64,000 bases of DNA, from contig JACQVQ010000012.1 in the NCBI GenBank assembly GCA_016209685.1, positions 111,584 through 175,583 of the forward strand. Direction: 5' to 3'. Position 1 is the stretch's first letter. Every line of letters begins with the position of its first letter. The position numbers and the translations under genes are program-made. The notes below the pieces were generated by a model. It had not been told where the DNA came from. It saw nothing but the letters and a program-made list of their open reading frames with translations, and made no database searches. The DNA is from Planctomycetota bacterium. GTDB taxonomy: Bacteria; Planctomycetota; Brocadiia; Brocadiales; Bathyanammoxibiaceae. Shown here piece by piece: positions 28,551-36,861 of this stretch.

Positions 28551-29255
28551 ATGTCTATAGTCCAAAATCTAGTCATGGAACGGATTTTTGATAAAGAACT
28601 AAACGCCCTCAAGGAGAGACTGCTCTACATGGGCTCCATGGCCCAGGGCATGATACGTGTGGCCATAAAGGGCCTGGTGGAGAGAGACGAGTCCATCCTG
28701 GAAGAGGTGTTCAAGAACGAAGAGGAGGTCAACCACCTGCAGATAGAGATTGACGACATGGCCATGAAGCTCCTGGCCCTACGCCAGCCTATGGCCGTTG
28801 ACCTGAGATTTATTGCGGCCTCCATCAAGATAAACAGCGAGCTGGAGCGCATCGCTGACCAGGCAGTAAACGTCTGCCAGAATACCCAGGTCTTACTAAA
28901 GTACCCACTGCTTAAGCCCCTTATTGACATCCCAAGGATGGCGGAGATAGCCCAAAAGATGCTCAACGATAGCCTTGAGGCCTTCGTAAACCGAGACCCG
29001 GACCAGGCACAGGTAACCCTTGGTGAGGATGATAAACTGGATGGACTGAAGGACCAGATATTTAGAGAACTTCTCACCTACATGATTTCCGACCCCACCA
29101 CTGTCCAGAGGGCCCTCTGCCTCATCCTCATCTCCAGGAACCTGGAAAGGATGGGGGACCACGCCACTAACATCTGCGAGGATGTAATCTACATGGTCCA
29201 GGGACGGGACATCCGCCACCCCCAGAAACCCCCCACCCCGATGAAATTTCATTAA
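28551..29255 (+). CDS. phoU: Phosphate signalling protein PhoU
   Basis: PhoU links the Pst transporter to PhoR and represses the regulon when phosphate is ample. The 234 residues form the usual two three-helix-bundle repeats, with metal-binding-type segments ELERIADQAVNVCQN (first half) and NLERMGDHATNICEDVIYMV (second half). Start is uncertain: ATG 28551 or ATG 28575 (MERIFDKEL); neither has a clear Shine-Dalgarno sequence because a palindrome abuts the gene. Confidence 0.95.
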   Translation: MSIVQNLVMERIFDKELNALKERLLYMGSMAQGMIRVAIKGLVERDESILEEVFKNEEEVNHLQIEIDDMAMKLLALRQPMAVDLRFIAASIKINSELERIADQAVNVCQNTQVLLKYPLLKPLIDIPRMAEIAQKMLNDSLEAFVNRDPDQAQVTLGEDDKLDGLKDQIFRELLTYMISDPTTVQRALCLILISRNLERMGDHATNICEDVIYMVQGRDIRHPQKPPTPMKFH

Positions 29256-29256
29256 A

Positions 29257-29320
29257 TTGCAAATTGGAGATTGGAAATTGAAAATTTTAAAATTTAAAAT
29301 TTGAATTTTGAATTTTACAA
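29257..29320. repeat. A/T-rich AAATTGGAAATTG / AAAATTTTAAAATTT repeat
   Basis: Low-complexity inverted A/T repeat between phoU and the phosphorylase gene. Close relatives are at about 44695-44755 and 53435-53480. Confidence 0.75.
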
Positions 29321-29327
29321 TTATCTC

Positions 29328-30260
29328 ATGTCGGGTTTTGCCGTCATAGGTGGTAGCCAGGCCTACGACCTCCTCTCCAGGGGGGCCATACACGGGAAGC
29401 GGTTAGGCCCCAGAAAGACCCCTTTCGGTCCCTCCCAGCCCATATACGTAATCCAGGTAGATAGTCAAGCAACGGCACAGCCGATAGAGTTCCTCTTCCT
29501 CTCCCGCCACGGGGAGGGGGGTTACGAGACCTCGGCTCCTTTTGTTAACTACAGGGCCAATATATATGCCTTAAAGGACATGGGGGTAAACAGAATAATA
29601 GCCTGGTCCGGGCCAGGGGCCATAAATCCCAGCTATAAAGTGGGACAATTTGTAGTAGTGGATGACCTGATTGACGAGACCCAAAACAGGCAGTCCACCT
29701 TCTTTGAAAAGGGCGGGCTGGGCTTTATCCGTCAGAGTCCGGTCTTCTGCCCGGCACTAAGGGGCCTCCTGGTTGAGGTATTAAAGGGACAGGGACTAGA
29801 CCCCTCCGACAAGGGCGTATACGTATGCACCCAGGGCCCCAGGCTTGAGACCCCGGCCGAGATAAAAAAATTCGCCTCCTACGGGGGGGAGCTGGTGGGG
29901 ATGACCCTGGTGCCAGAGGTATTCCTTGCCAGGGAGCTAGAGATGTGCTATGCGGCCCTTTGTTACGTATCAAACTATGCAGAGGGGGTGGTAAAGAGGG
30001 AGTTCAAGGCAGGAGAACTCTTTGAGGGGCTTTCAAGCCAGGAGGACAAACTGGCAGTGGCCGGGGCGGTGGCCCAGTTCCCCAACATCATACTGGAGGC
30101 CGCCAGGCGTCTGCATATGGAGTCCAGTGACTACGTCGCTGGGACAAGTCCATTGACACAGTCAATGGACTCCATAGAATGCCCATGCCAGGCCTCTATG
30201 GAGAGATACAGACGTGAGGGGAGGATTGGGGGGGATTGGCGGAGGTGGATTAAAAAATAG
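29328..30260 (+). CDS. Methylthioadenosine/methylthioinosine phosphorylase family protein
   Basis: A 310-residue MTAP/PNP-family enzyme that splits a 5'-methylthio-nucleoside with phosphate. It begins VIGGSQAYDLL, with phosphate-site residues in SRHGEGG and the MTAP-type VGMTLVPEVFLARE. At the base-recognition position it reads SNYAEG. Human MTAP has Asp here for adenine, while 6-oxopurine enzymes including bacterial MTI phosphorylase carry Asn. With the amidohydrolase next door this points to MTA deamination followed by MTI phosphorolysis. ATG 29328 is chosen because the upstream part of the frame is A/T repeat. Confidence 0.82.
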   Translation: MSGFAVIGGSQAYDLLSRGAIHGKRLGPRKTPFGPSQPIYVIQVDSQATAQPIEFLFLSRHGEGGYETSAPFVNYRANIYALKDMGVNRIIAWSGPGAINPSYKVGQFVVVDDLIDETQNRQSTFFEKGGLGFIRQSPVFCPALRGLLVEVLKGQGLDPSDKGVYVCTQGPRLETPAEIKKFASYGGELVGMTLVPEVFLARELEMCYAALCYVSNYAEGVVKREFKAGELFEGLSSQEDKLAVAGAVAQFPNIILEAARRLHMESSDYVAGTSPLTQSMDSIECPCQASMERYRREGRIGGDWRRWIKK

Positions 30261-30263
30261 GCA

Positions 30264-30290
30264 GTAGGGGCGGGGAGACCCCGCCCCTAC
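30264..30290. repeat. Intergenic GTAGGGGC-family palindrome
   Basis: Arms GTAGGGGCGGGG and CCCCGCCCCTAC between the phosphorylase and deaminase genes. Confidence 0.85.
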
Positions 30291-30312
30291 GAGGCAGTGT
30301 CCACTGACCTTA

Positions 30313-31572
30313 ATGACGGATACGTTAACACTGAGGGCCGCTTACGTACTACCCCACAGGGACAAGGTAATAGACGGGGGCTGGATAGAGATAGGCGGTC
30401 CAAGGATAGTAGAGGTAGGAAATGGCCTCCCCAGGGCAGACCGGGGGAGGGTAATAGACCTCGGGAACGCCGCAGTAATCCCAGGACTTGTAAATGCCCA
30501 TACCCACCTGGAACTCTCAGACCTGCAAGGCAAAATCCCACCCCCAAAGAGTTTCACCCAGTGGTTAGGGCACATCCTTGCCTTTAGGAGGAGGGAGGCT
30601 GGCAAGCCACTAGACCGTGCCGTAGAAAAGGGGGTAAGCCTGAGCCTGGAATCAGGCACCACCACCGTAGCTGACATAAGCAGTACGGGGGATTCCCTCC
30701 GCATACTCCCCAACCTCCCCATAAGGAAGCGGGTATTCAAAGAGGTGATATGCCTTGAACCAGATAAGGTATCAGGGGTAATGGAAGGGACCATAAGAGA
30801 ACTCTCCAGTCTAAAAAATGCCGTAGGGGCGTATTGCGATGTGTCCCTACTTTCCGCAGGGCTTTCACCCCATGCCCCCTATACGGCGTGTCCCAAGCTC
30901 TACCTGGGTTGCGCCCTCTTTGCCCAGGGGTCCGACCTGCTCTTATGCACCCATATCTGTGAGACACTGGAGGAGGTAGAGTTCTTACGGGAGGGTACGG
31001 GTAGTTTTGCAATCATGCTGAAGGCCCTCAATATGTTGGAAGGATGGCGGCCCCCAGGGATGTACCCCCTGGAGTATCTGAAGTCAACGGGCGCCCTGAA
31101 AGGTCCGTGGCTGCTGGTGCACTGCAATTACCTCAGCGGAAAGGAGGTAAAAATCATAGAAGAAACCACTTCCAGTGTGGTATACTGCCCCAGAAGTCAC
31201 CGATACTTTGGCCACAGTGAGCATCCATTCCAAGATTTACTGAAGAGGGGTATAAACGTAGCCCTGGGTACAGATAGCCTGGCCAGCAACCAATCCCTGA
31301 GTATCCTGGATGAGGCTAGATTCTTGCATGAAAACTACCCCGGACTAGACCCTGTGGAGATATTCTCCATGGCAACGGAGGGGGGGGCGAAGGCCCTGAG
31401 ATTAGAGGAAAAGATCGGCAGGCTGATTCCTGGCATGGAGGCAGACCTTGCTGTGATAGAGCTGCCCAGTGGGGAGGGGACGGTTTATGAGAGGATGCTG
31501 GCTCCGGAGGCCAGGGTTATTCTTACGATGGTGGCAGGCAGGGTGTGTTACGACAGATACTCCCTTATGTAG
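30313..31572 (+). CDS. Amidohydrolase, MTA/SAH deaminase or aminofutalosine deaminase type
   Basis: A 419-residue metal-dependent deaminase of the TrzN/MtaD group. Metal and catalytic motifs are NAHTHLE (His63, His65), CTHICET (His214), VHCNYLSG (about 274) and [10 protein letters not shown] (about 315). The neighbouring phosphorylase favours methylthioadenosine deaminase; aminodeoxyfutalosine deaminase of menaquinone synthesis is the main alternative because the same subfamily covers both. Residues 171-180 ([10 protein letters not shown]) come from an inserted GTAGGGGC palindrome just before the conserved SPHAPYT. Confidence 0.8.
   Translation: MTDTLTLRAAYVLPHRDKVIDGGWIEIGGPRIVEVGNGLPRADRGRVIDLGNAAVIPGLVNAHTHLELSDLQGKIPPPKSFTQWLGHILAFRRREAGKPLDRAVEKGVSLSLESGTTTVADISSTGDSLRILPNLPIRKRVFKEVICLEPDKVSGVMEGTIRELSSLKNAVGAYCDVSLLSAGLSPHAPYTACPKLYLGCALFAQGSDLLLCTHICETLEEVEFLREGTGSFAIMLKALNMLEGWRPPGMYPLEYLKSTGALKGPWLLVHCNYLSGKEVKIIEETTSSVVYCPRSHRYFGHSEHPFQDLLKRGINVALGTDSLASNQSLSILDEARFLHENYPGLDPVEIFSMATEGGAKALRLEEKIGRLIPGMEADLAVIELPSGEGTVYERMLAPEARVILTMVAGRVCYDRYSLM
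30823..30850. repeat. GTAGGGGC-family palindrome inside the amidohydrolase gene
   Basis: GTAGGGGCGTATTGC arm with a diverged right arm GTGTCCCTAC, in the same reading frame as the carB copies. Confidence 0.75.
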
Positions 31573-31593
31573 CGTGCGAGCTTGCCTCGCACG
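31573..31593. repeat. CGTGCGAG...CTCGCACG palindrome
   Basis: Perfect 8-bp arms just after the deaminase stop. A related element lies at 40738-40791. Confidence 0.8.
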
Positions 31594-31610
31594 TCTTAGA
31601 GGAGAAGTGG

Positions 31611-32900
31611 ATGCTTGACCTGAATTTCATCAGAAAAAACCCCGAAGCGGTCAAGAGGGCCGTAAGGGAGAAACATGAGCGTGTAGACATAGACCACCTG
31701 CTAAAGCTGGATGCCGACAGGCGGGAGCTTATACACCAAATAGAGACCCTCAGAAAGCAACTAAACGAGGGGTCAAAGAGGGTAAGCCAGCTAAAGAAGT
31801 CTGCCTCAGGCGGACAAGAGACCGCTACCCTGGTAGAAGAGATGCGAGTACTATCCGATAAGATAAAAGACCACGAGAAGAGACTTGACCAGTCAACCCC
31901 TGAGATAGATGACCTCTTATTAAGGATTCCTAACATCCCTGCGGCAGACGTCCCCAAGGGGGAGGATGCCTCAGGCAACCAGGTGGTAAGGACGTGGGGC
32001 AAGAGGAGGGAGTTCAGTTTTAAGCCCAGACCTCATTGGGAGCTGGGGGCAAGCCTTGGGATACTGGATTTAGAACGTGGCGCCAAGATAAGCGGCTCTG
32101 GATTCCCCCTCTACAAGGGCATCGGGGCCAGGCTGGAGAGGGCACTATTTAACTTCATGCTTGACCTGCATACCCAGAAGCATGGCTACCAGGAGGTCTT
32201 CCCACCCTTCTTGGTTAACCGTGCCTCCATGACCGGCACAGGGCAACTCCCGAAGATGAAGGATGACATGTATAAGATAGATGGAGACGACCTCTTTCTT
32301 GTCCCAACGGCAGAGGTTCCCGTAACCAATCTGCACAGGGACGAGATTCTCAACTATAAGGAACTACCCATATATTACACCGCCTACACCGCCTGTTTCC
32401 GCCGGGAGGCAGGGGCCTATGGGAAAGACACCCGTGGCATCATACGGGTACATCAATTTGATAAAGTGGAGCTGGTAAAATTCGTAAGGCCCGAGACCTC
32501 TTACGAGGAATTAGAGAAACTGGTGAAGGACGCCGAGGAGGTGCTCCAGCTACTGGGGATAGAATACCGTGTGCTGAAACTCTGCACGGGGGACATGAGC
32601 TTCGCCTCCAGCAAGACCTATGATTTAGAGGCCTGGGCCCCTGGGGCAGAGAAATGGCTGGAGGTCTCCTCCTGCAGTAACTTTGAGGACTTCCAGGCCA
32701 GGAGGATAAACGTCCGCTTCAGAGAGGAATCCACCTCGGGCGGAAAGGTCAGGTACGTCCACACCCTCAACGGCTCAGGCGTTGCCCTGCCAAGGACATT
32801 GATAGCGATACTGGAAAACAATCAGCAAGAGAACGGCTCCGTGGTAATCCCGGAGGTCTTGAGGCCGTATATGGGCGGTGTGGAAGTGATTTCGCAGTAA
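31611..32900 (+). CDS. serS: Seryl-tRNA synthetase
   Basis: SerRS charges tRNA-Ser and also tRNA-Sec, whose gene lies at 58952 in this window. From ATG 31611 (GAGGAG upstream) it has 429 residues. An N-terminal antiparallel coiled-coil arm (about 28-105) binds the long variable arm of the tRNA. Class II motif 2 ([20 protein letters not shown]) and motif 3 ([16 protein letters not shown]) are intact. The helical-hairpin tip contains SASGGQ (64-69), encoded by the CCTCAGG-type palindrome, an in-frame insertion at a tolerant point. It does not obviously disturb the catalytic core. Confidence 0.97.
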   Translation: MLDLNFIRKNPEAVKRAVREKHERVDIDHLLKLDADRRELIHQIETLRKQLNEGSKRVSQLKKSASGGQETATLVEEMRVLSDKIKDHEKRLDQSTPEIDDLLLRIPNIPAADVPKGEDASGNQVVRTWGKRREFSFKPRPHWELGASLGILDLERGAKISGSGFPLYKGIGARLERALFNFMLDLHTQKHGYQEVFPPFLVNRASMTGTGQLPKMKDDMYKIDGDDLFLVPTAEVPVTNLHRDEILNYKELPIYYTAYTACFRREAGAYGKDTRGIIRVHQFDKVELVKFVRPETSYEELEKLVKDAEEVLQLLGIEYRVLKLCTGDMSFASSKTYDLEAWAPGAEKWLEVSSCSNFEDFQARRINVRFREESTSGGKVRYVHTLNGSGVALPRTLIAILENNQQENGSVVIPEVLRPYMGGVEVISQ

Positions 32901-32952
32901 AAGTAAAATACTTCTTTACATTTTACCACGAAAGTCTCTAAAGGAGGGTAAG

Positions 32953-33615
32953 ATGCACACCGGACCAGAGCAAAAGGGGGTACCTAAGGGAATGATTCTG
33001 GAGGCAAAGAAGTCCACTACAGACGTCTCTTCACCTGCCTCTGGTGGGACCGAAACACAACCAGGGGGTTGTACGTCCAGGGCAGACATCTTAAAATCCT
33101 GGATACCAAACCCCAAATGGTACGGGACGTTGGTCATACTAACGCTCGTGGCTTTTCACATGCTGTACCTTTTATTAGAGGTATGGAAAGAGGGCGTTCT
33201 AGTGCCCAGTCCCTTCATTCCAGCATTAGCAAAACCTTATTCCCTGGCAGGTAATGAGATACTCATTGGTGCGGTTATAGCCAGTATCATGGGAGGGCTA
33301 GGAAGTATCATCTTCTGTTTTAAATCCATCTTTGATGGGGTGGAGAGGGGTTCTGACACCAAAGCAGTATATCTGGCCCTCCTCTTCCGCCCAATATATG
33401 GGGCTTTGTTGGCCCTTATATTTTATTTTCTGGTAAGGGGCGGACTCATCGCCTTTTCGGGTGGTAGTATGAACATACCCGCAAAGTATCCAGACATAGA
33501 CCTCATGAGGGCCTCCACCGCAGGGGTTAGCGGGCTGGTGGGTATGTTCTCTGAACAGGCCATGACCAAGCTCAAGGAATTCTTTGACTCACTCTTTGCC
33601 GTAAAGACCAGTTAA
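32953..33615 (+). CDS. Membrane protein of unknown function
   Basis: A 220-residue protein with a hydrophilic N-terminus (about 1-52), then about three to four membrane segments (starting TLVILTLVAFHMLYLLLEV, ILIGAVIASIMGGLGSIIF and AVYLALLFRPIYGALLALI) and a short cytoplasmic tail ending LKEFFDSLFAVKTS. AGGAGG precedes ATG 32953. The N-terminal SPASGGTE segment (27-34) resembles the ASGG palindrome insertions, in degenerate form. I do not recognise the family. Confidence 0.75.
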   Translation: MHTGPEQKGVPKGMILEAKKSTTDVSSPASGGTETQPGGCTSRADILKSWIPNPKWYGTLVILTLVAFHMLYLLLEVWKEGVLVPSPFIPALAKPYSLAGNEILIGAVIASIMGGLGSIIFCFKSIFDGVERGSDTKAVYLALLFRPIYGALLALIFYFLVRGGLIAFSGGSMNIPAKYPDIDLMRASTAGVSGLVGMFSEQAMTKLKEFFDSLFAVKTS

Positions 33616-33659
33616 CGGAGACCTGCTTAAAGTTGCTCTCATTGTGCGTGTCTTTCTGC

Positions 33660-33747
33660 GTAGGGGCGAGCCGGCGGCTCGCCCCTACATTTTAAAATCT
33701 ATCCCGTCGGTTGCACCGCTATAGGGGTTGAAGATTCAACCCCTACA
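33660..33747. repeat. Two palindromes between convergent genes
   Basis: A GTAGGGGCGAGCC/GGCTCGCCCCTAC palindrome at 33660-33688 and a weaker ATAGGGGTTGAA/TTCAACCCCTAC at 33721-33747 that overlaps the last codons of glnB. Confidence 0.75.
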
Positions 33748-34081
33748 CTGCCTGTTTACCCTTCTCTCCTGTGCGGATGCGGACGACCTCATCCACGGTG
33801 CTCACAAATATCTTTCCATCCCCAATACTGCCAGTCCTGGCCTCATTGACGATAGTGTCAACTATCCTCTCTGCGTTCTCATCAGGGACTACTATCTCCA
33901 TCTTTACCTTGGGGAGGAGGTCCACCTTGAACGTCCTGCCACGCCATATCTCAGTTATGCCCTTCTGATTGCCGTGGCCCCTTACCTCCGTCACAGTAAC
34001 CCCTGGATACCCCAGTTCCTCCAGGGCGGCTTTAACAGGATGCAGTTTGTCAACCCTTATGATGGCTTCTACCTTTTTCAT
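33743..34081 (-). CDS. glnB: Nitrogen regulatory protein PII
   Basis: PII trimers sense 2-oxoglutarate and ATP/ADP and control nitrogen-assimilation proteins. The 112 residues follow GlnB closely (MKKVEAIIR, VTVTEVRGHGNQKG, DLLPKVKMEIVV, GSIGDGKIFV, VVRIRTGE). In the T-loop the uridylylation Tyr51 of enteric PII is Phe here (RGRTFKVD), and Tyr46 is Trp (TEIWRG). Regulation by uridylylation at residue 51 is therefore excluded, while ligand sensing can remain. A sigma-54 promoter and a dyad lie upstream, next to an NtrC/NtrB-like pair. Confidence 0.95.
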   Translation of the reverse strand: MKKVEAIIRVDKLHPVKAALEELGYPGVTVTEVRGHGNQKGITEIWRGRTFKVDLLPKVKMEIVVPDENAERIVDTIVNEARTGSIGDGKIFVSTVDEVVRIRTGEKGKQAV

Positions 34082-34130
34082 GGCTCTTCCCTCCCTCCGT
34101 AAAAGTTATTGGGTCTCAATCCTCTTCCAC

Positions 34131-34180
34131 ATTCCACAATCGCATTCCACAATCACATTCCACAATCATATTCCACAATT
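34131..34180. repeat. Tandem 13-bp repeat ATTCCACAAT(NNN)
   Basis: Four direct copies at 34131, 34144, 34157 and 34170 in the glnB leader, downstream of the sigma-54 promoter. Confidence 0.85.
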
Positions 34181-34187
34181 CTAATTC

Positions 34188-34202
34188 GCAAGCCTCATGC
34201 CA
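34188..34202 (-). promoter_or_regulatory. Sigma-54 promoter of glnB
   Basis: On the minus strand TGGCATG, four bases, then TTGC: a near-perfect -24/-12 element with correct GG-GC spacing. Transcription would begin near 34176, about 95 bp before glnB. Confidence 0.8.
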
Positions 34203-34226
34203 GTATCCCCTACAGGCATGGGTAAA

Positions 34227-34256
34227 TGGCTTGTTCTAAGTATATTAGACAAGCCA
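34227..34256. promoter_or_regulatory. Dyad upstream of the sigma-54 promoter (candidate enhancer)
   Basis: TGGCTTGT (34227-34234) and ACAAGCCA (34249-34256) with a CTAA/TTAG inner extension. No T-run follows on either strand, so an activator site fits better than a terminator for the upstream regulator gene. Confidence 0.5.
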
Positions 34257-34352
34257 AGATACAAAAACCCTTGAAATATACCTGCCGTTTGTAAATCAAG
34301 GGCACAAATTGGCGTCGCATTATAACACAAACCAGAGTGCAAGTGTATTAAA

Positions 34353-35708
34353 TTAAGGCACTATTTCATAGGCCTTCATCTTTCTATATAGTCTGTCTCT
34401 GGAGAGGCCCAGCAGGTGGGCGGCCTTGGCCTTATTATGATTACATGCCAGGAGTGCCTGCTCTATGGCCTGTTTCTCTAGTTCCTTGAGGCTCATTACT
34501 CCCATCTTTTCTTTGGTAGTGGACGTCTCCTTGTCTCTCTCCCCTCCAAGCCCCTTTAGGACGTCAGCCGCTTCTACCCTCTCACCTCCCTTTTTGAATA
34601 TGAGGACGTTTTCTATAAGCCTTTCCAGTTCCCTGACGTTACCAGGAAATGAATGATTGGACAAGAGGGTGAGCGCCTCCGTAGAGAATTCCTTCGTATC
34701 TCTGTTATATTTTTTAGAAAATTTCTGGAGGAAGTAGGCGGCCAGGGGAGGTACGTCCTCCTTTCTCTCCCTGAGCGGAGGGATCTCCAGGACAACGGTA
34801 GAGATGCGGTAGAAGAGGTCAGGGCGGAGGTATTGCGTCTTCAATTCTTCCAGTGGGCGATGGGTAGCCGTTATGACCCTGGCCTGGAAGTCCACTTCCT
34901 TATGGGTGCCCAGCGGTCTGACCCTGCCTTCCTCCAGTGTACGGAGGAGCTTGGGCTGGAGTTCCTTGGGCATATCCCCTATCTCGTCAAGGAAGAGCGT
35001 CCCATGAGAGGAGGCAAGGAACAGGCCCTGGGCATCCCTGATGGCCCCGGTAAAGGCCCCCTTCTTGTGTCCGAAGAGCTCGCTCTCCAGGAGTTCCCTG
35101 GGGATGGCCGCACAGTTAACTCCCACAAAGGGCCCCTGGGAATATGGGCTCCGGTAATGGATATACCTTGCCAGCACCTCCTTCCCGCTCCCGGTCTCCC
35201 CGAGGATAAGTATGGGCGCATCGCTTACGGCGGCGGTGCCAGCCCTTTCCAGCACCTTTCTCATCTTTTCAGAGGAAGCAACCATCTCCTGCCCCCCTGT
35301 AACCAGGGCCCTGAGCGTCTCTACTTCCCTCTTTAATTTTTGCACGTCTACTGCCTTACGTATCTTCTTCCTCAGGAGTTCTTCCTCAAAAGGTTTAAGG
35401 AAGTAGTCCTCCGCCCCCTTTTTTACCGCCTCTACGGCCGACTCTATGGTGCCGTAACCGGTCATAATGAAGACGGGTATCCCCCTGTTACGGTCTTTTA
35501 TCTTCTCCAGCAAGGCCATACCGTCCATACCCGGCATCACCAGGTCTGCCAGGATGGCCTGCACGCTTGGTTCTTGTTGGAGTTTTTCAAGGGCTTCTTC
35601 GCCAGAAGTAGTCCCTATGGCCATTAGACCCTCCTTCTCAAAGACCTCTGAGAGGGTCTTTACCATCTGGGGGTCGTCGTCCACTATGAGGATTCTATCC
35701 GATGGCAT
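34353..35708 (-). CDS. NtrC-family sigma-54-dependent response regulator
   Basis: A 451-residue three-domain activator. The receiver domain has DDDPQ and phosphoacceptor Asp in AILADLVMP (about 55). A AAA+ domain carries Walker A GETGSGKE, the sigma-54-contacting GAFTGA loop and Walker B LFLDEIGD. A Fis-type HTH at the C-terminus ends KAAHLLGLSRDRLYRKMKAY. Its gene follows the sensor-kinase gene by one base and lies next to glnB with its sigma-54 promoter, so an NtrC-like nitrogen role is plausible. Other inputs are possible because this family is large. Confidence 0.9.
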   Translation of the reverse strand: MPSDRILIVDDDPQMVKTLSEVFEKEGLMAIGTTSGEEALEKLQQEPSVQAILADLVMPGMDGMALLEKIKDRNRGIPVFIMTGYGTIESAVEAVKKGAEDYFLKPFEEELLRKKIRKAVDVQKLKREVETLRALVTGGQEMVASSEKMRKVLERAGTAAVSDAPILILGETGSGKEVLARYIHYRSPYSQGPFVGVNCAAIPRELLESELFGHKKGAFTGAIRDAQGLFLASSHGTLFLDEIGDMPKELQPKLLRTLEEGRVRPLGTHKEVDFQARVITATHRPLEELKTQYLRPDLFYRISTVVLEIPPLRERKEDVPPLAAYFLQKFSKKYNRDTKEFSTEALTLLSNHSFPGNVRELERLIENVLIFKKGGERVEAADVLKGLGGERDKETSTTKEKMGVMSLKELEKQAIEQALLACNHNKAKAAHLLGLSRDRLYRKMKAYEIVP

Positions 35709-35709
35709 T

Positions 35710-36756
35710 CTAGCTCCTGATGTATGGCAGTCTCATTGCCACTGTGGTACCTCTACCGTCCTGGCTCTCTGCCAGGACGTAACCCCCGTGTTCCTCCACT
35801 ACCCTTTTTACTATGGGCAGTCCCAGCCCCGTACCCAGTTTCTTTGTCGTATAAAAGGGCTCAAAGATGTGGGGGAACACGTCCATAGGTATCCCTGGGC
35901 CATTATCCTCCACCACCACTTCCACCTCTCTGAGGTTAAGGATACGGGAATGGAGCCTTATCTCCCCGCCTTGTGGGAGGGCCTCAAGGCTGTTCATGAG
36001 GAGGGAGGAGAGGGCCGTCTCAATCTCAGTAGGGTTGGCATGGAGTTTTATCCCTTCCGTAGCTGATATATTAAGGGTGCATCTAACCTGTTTATGCCTG
36101 AAAGCCGTCTCATAAAACTGGCACACCGCCTTTAAGAGGCCGTTCAGGTCCACGGGCCATCTCTGCTGGACGGGCTTCCTGGCAAAACCCAGGGTATTCT
36201 GGACTGAGAGTTTGAGGGTCTGTAGACTCTCCCTGAGGGTCTCCACCTCTGAGGAGAGGGCGTCGTTCCCACGGATATTCTCTCTTATCTTTTCTACCTT
36301 TAAGAGAGCTACTGCAAGGGGGGTGTTAAGCTGATGTGCCAGACTGGCGGAGAGTTTGCCAAGGGCCGCCAACCTTTCCACCTCCAACATCTTCTCCCGC
36401 CAGGAAATCCTGCCAGAGACGTCCCGGGCGCTCTCCACAAAGAACCCACCGGAGCCGTCTCCCACAAAGGAGAGACTGACGCTCACCTCCAGCACCTTTT
36501 TGCCCCTATTTAGCCTCCTGGTCTCCCAATCCACCACCTCTTCCCCCACCCTCACCTTTTCCAGGAGGCGGAAGAATTCCCCCTTGAGGTCTTCTGGAAT
36601 GGTAGGCAGGGGTCTGTGCAGGAGTTCTTCTCTTTTAAAGCCGTAGAGCCTCTGGGCAAGGCAATTAGCCTCCGTTACCAGGCCCTTCGGACTGAGGAGG
36701 AGGTTGGCGTCCGGGCCTTTCTCAAAGACTGACTTGTATAGGTCTTGGGCTGTCAT
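35710..36756 (-). CDS. Soluble PAS sensor histidine kinase, NtrB-like
   Basis: A 348-residue kinase without membrane segments. An N-terminal PAS domain (about 5-120) is followed by the HisKA helix with LSASLAHQLNTPLAVAL (phosphoacceptor His) and an HATPase domain (VEDNGPGIP, GTGLGLPIVKRVVEEHGG). ATG 36756 is chosen because upstream codons in the same frame fall in a TACCCCC-type repeat. It forms a two-component pair with the next gene. Cytoplasmic PAS plus pairing with a sigma-54 activator recalls NtrB/NtrC, and glnB is close by, but the signal is not visible in the sequence. Confidence 0.87.
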   Translation of the reverse strand: MTAQDLYKSVFEKGPDANLLLSPKGLVTEANCLAQRLYGFKREELLHRPLPTIPEDLKGEFFRLLEKVRVGEEVVDWETRRLNRGKKVLEVSVSLSFVGDGSGGFFVESARDVSGRISWREKMLEVERLAALGKLSASLAHQLNTPLAVALLKVEKIRENIRGNDALSSEVETLRESLQTLKLSVQNTLGFARKPVQQRWPVDLNGLLKAVCQFYETAFRHKQVRCTLNISATEGIKLHANPTEIETALSSLLMNSLEALPQGGEIRLHSRILNLREVEVVVEDNGPGIPMDVFPHIFEPFYTTKKLGTGLGLPIVKRVVEEHGGYVLAESQDGRGTTVAMRLPYIRS

Positions 36757-36861
36757 GGTTAGGGGGTAGGGTGTGGGGGATAGGGGGTAGGGTGTAGGGA
36801 ATAGCAATATAAAATCTTGCTACTCCCTACTCCCTAATCCCTACTCCCTACTCCCTATTCT
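36757..36861. repeat. CCCTACTCCCTA / TAGGGAGTAGGG low-complexity repeat
   Basis: Inverted CCCTA-type repeats occupy the whole gap between the EF-G paralogue and the sensor kinase. The same family lies at about 6195-6225, 44640-44790 and 53490-53530. Confidence 0.8.

Noticed and set aside
34131-34180. Short regular repeats resembling a CRISPR array
   Set aside because: Ten-base units with three-base spacers are far too short, and no cas genes are present.
34653-35336. 227-codon open frame antisense to the NtrC-type regulator
   Set aside because: Shadow of a gene with intact catalytic motifs; composition follows the other strand.
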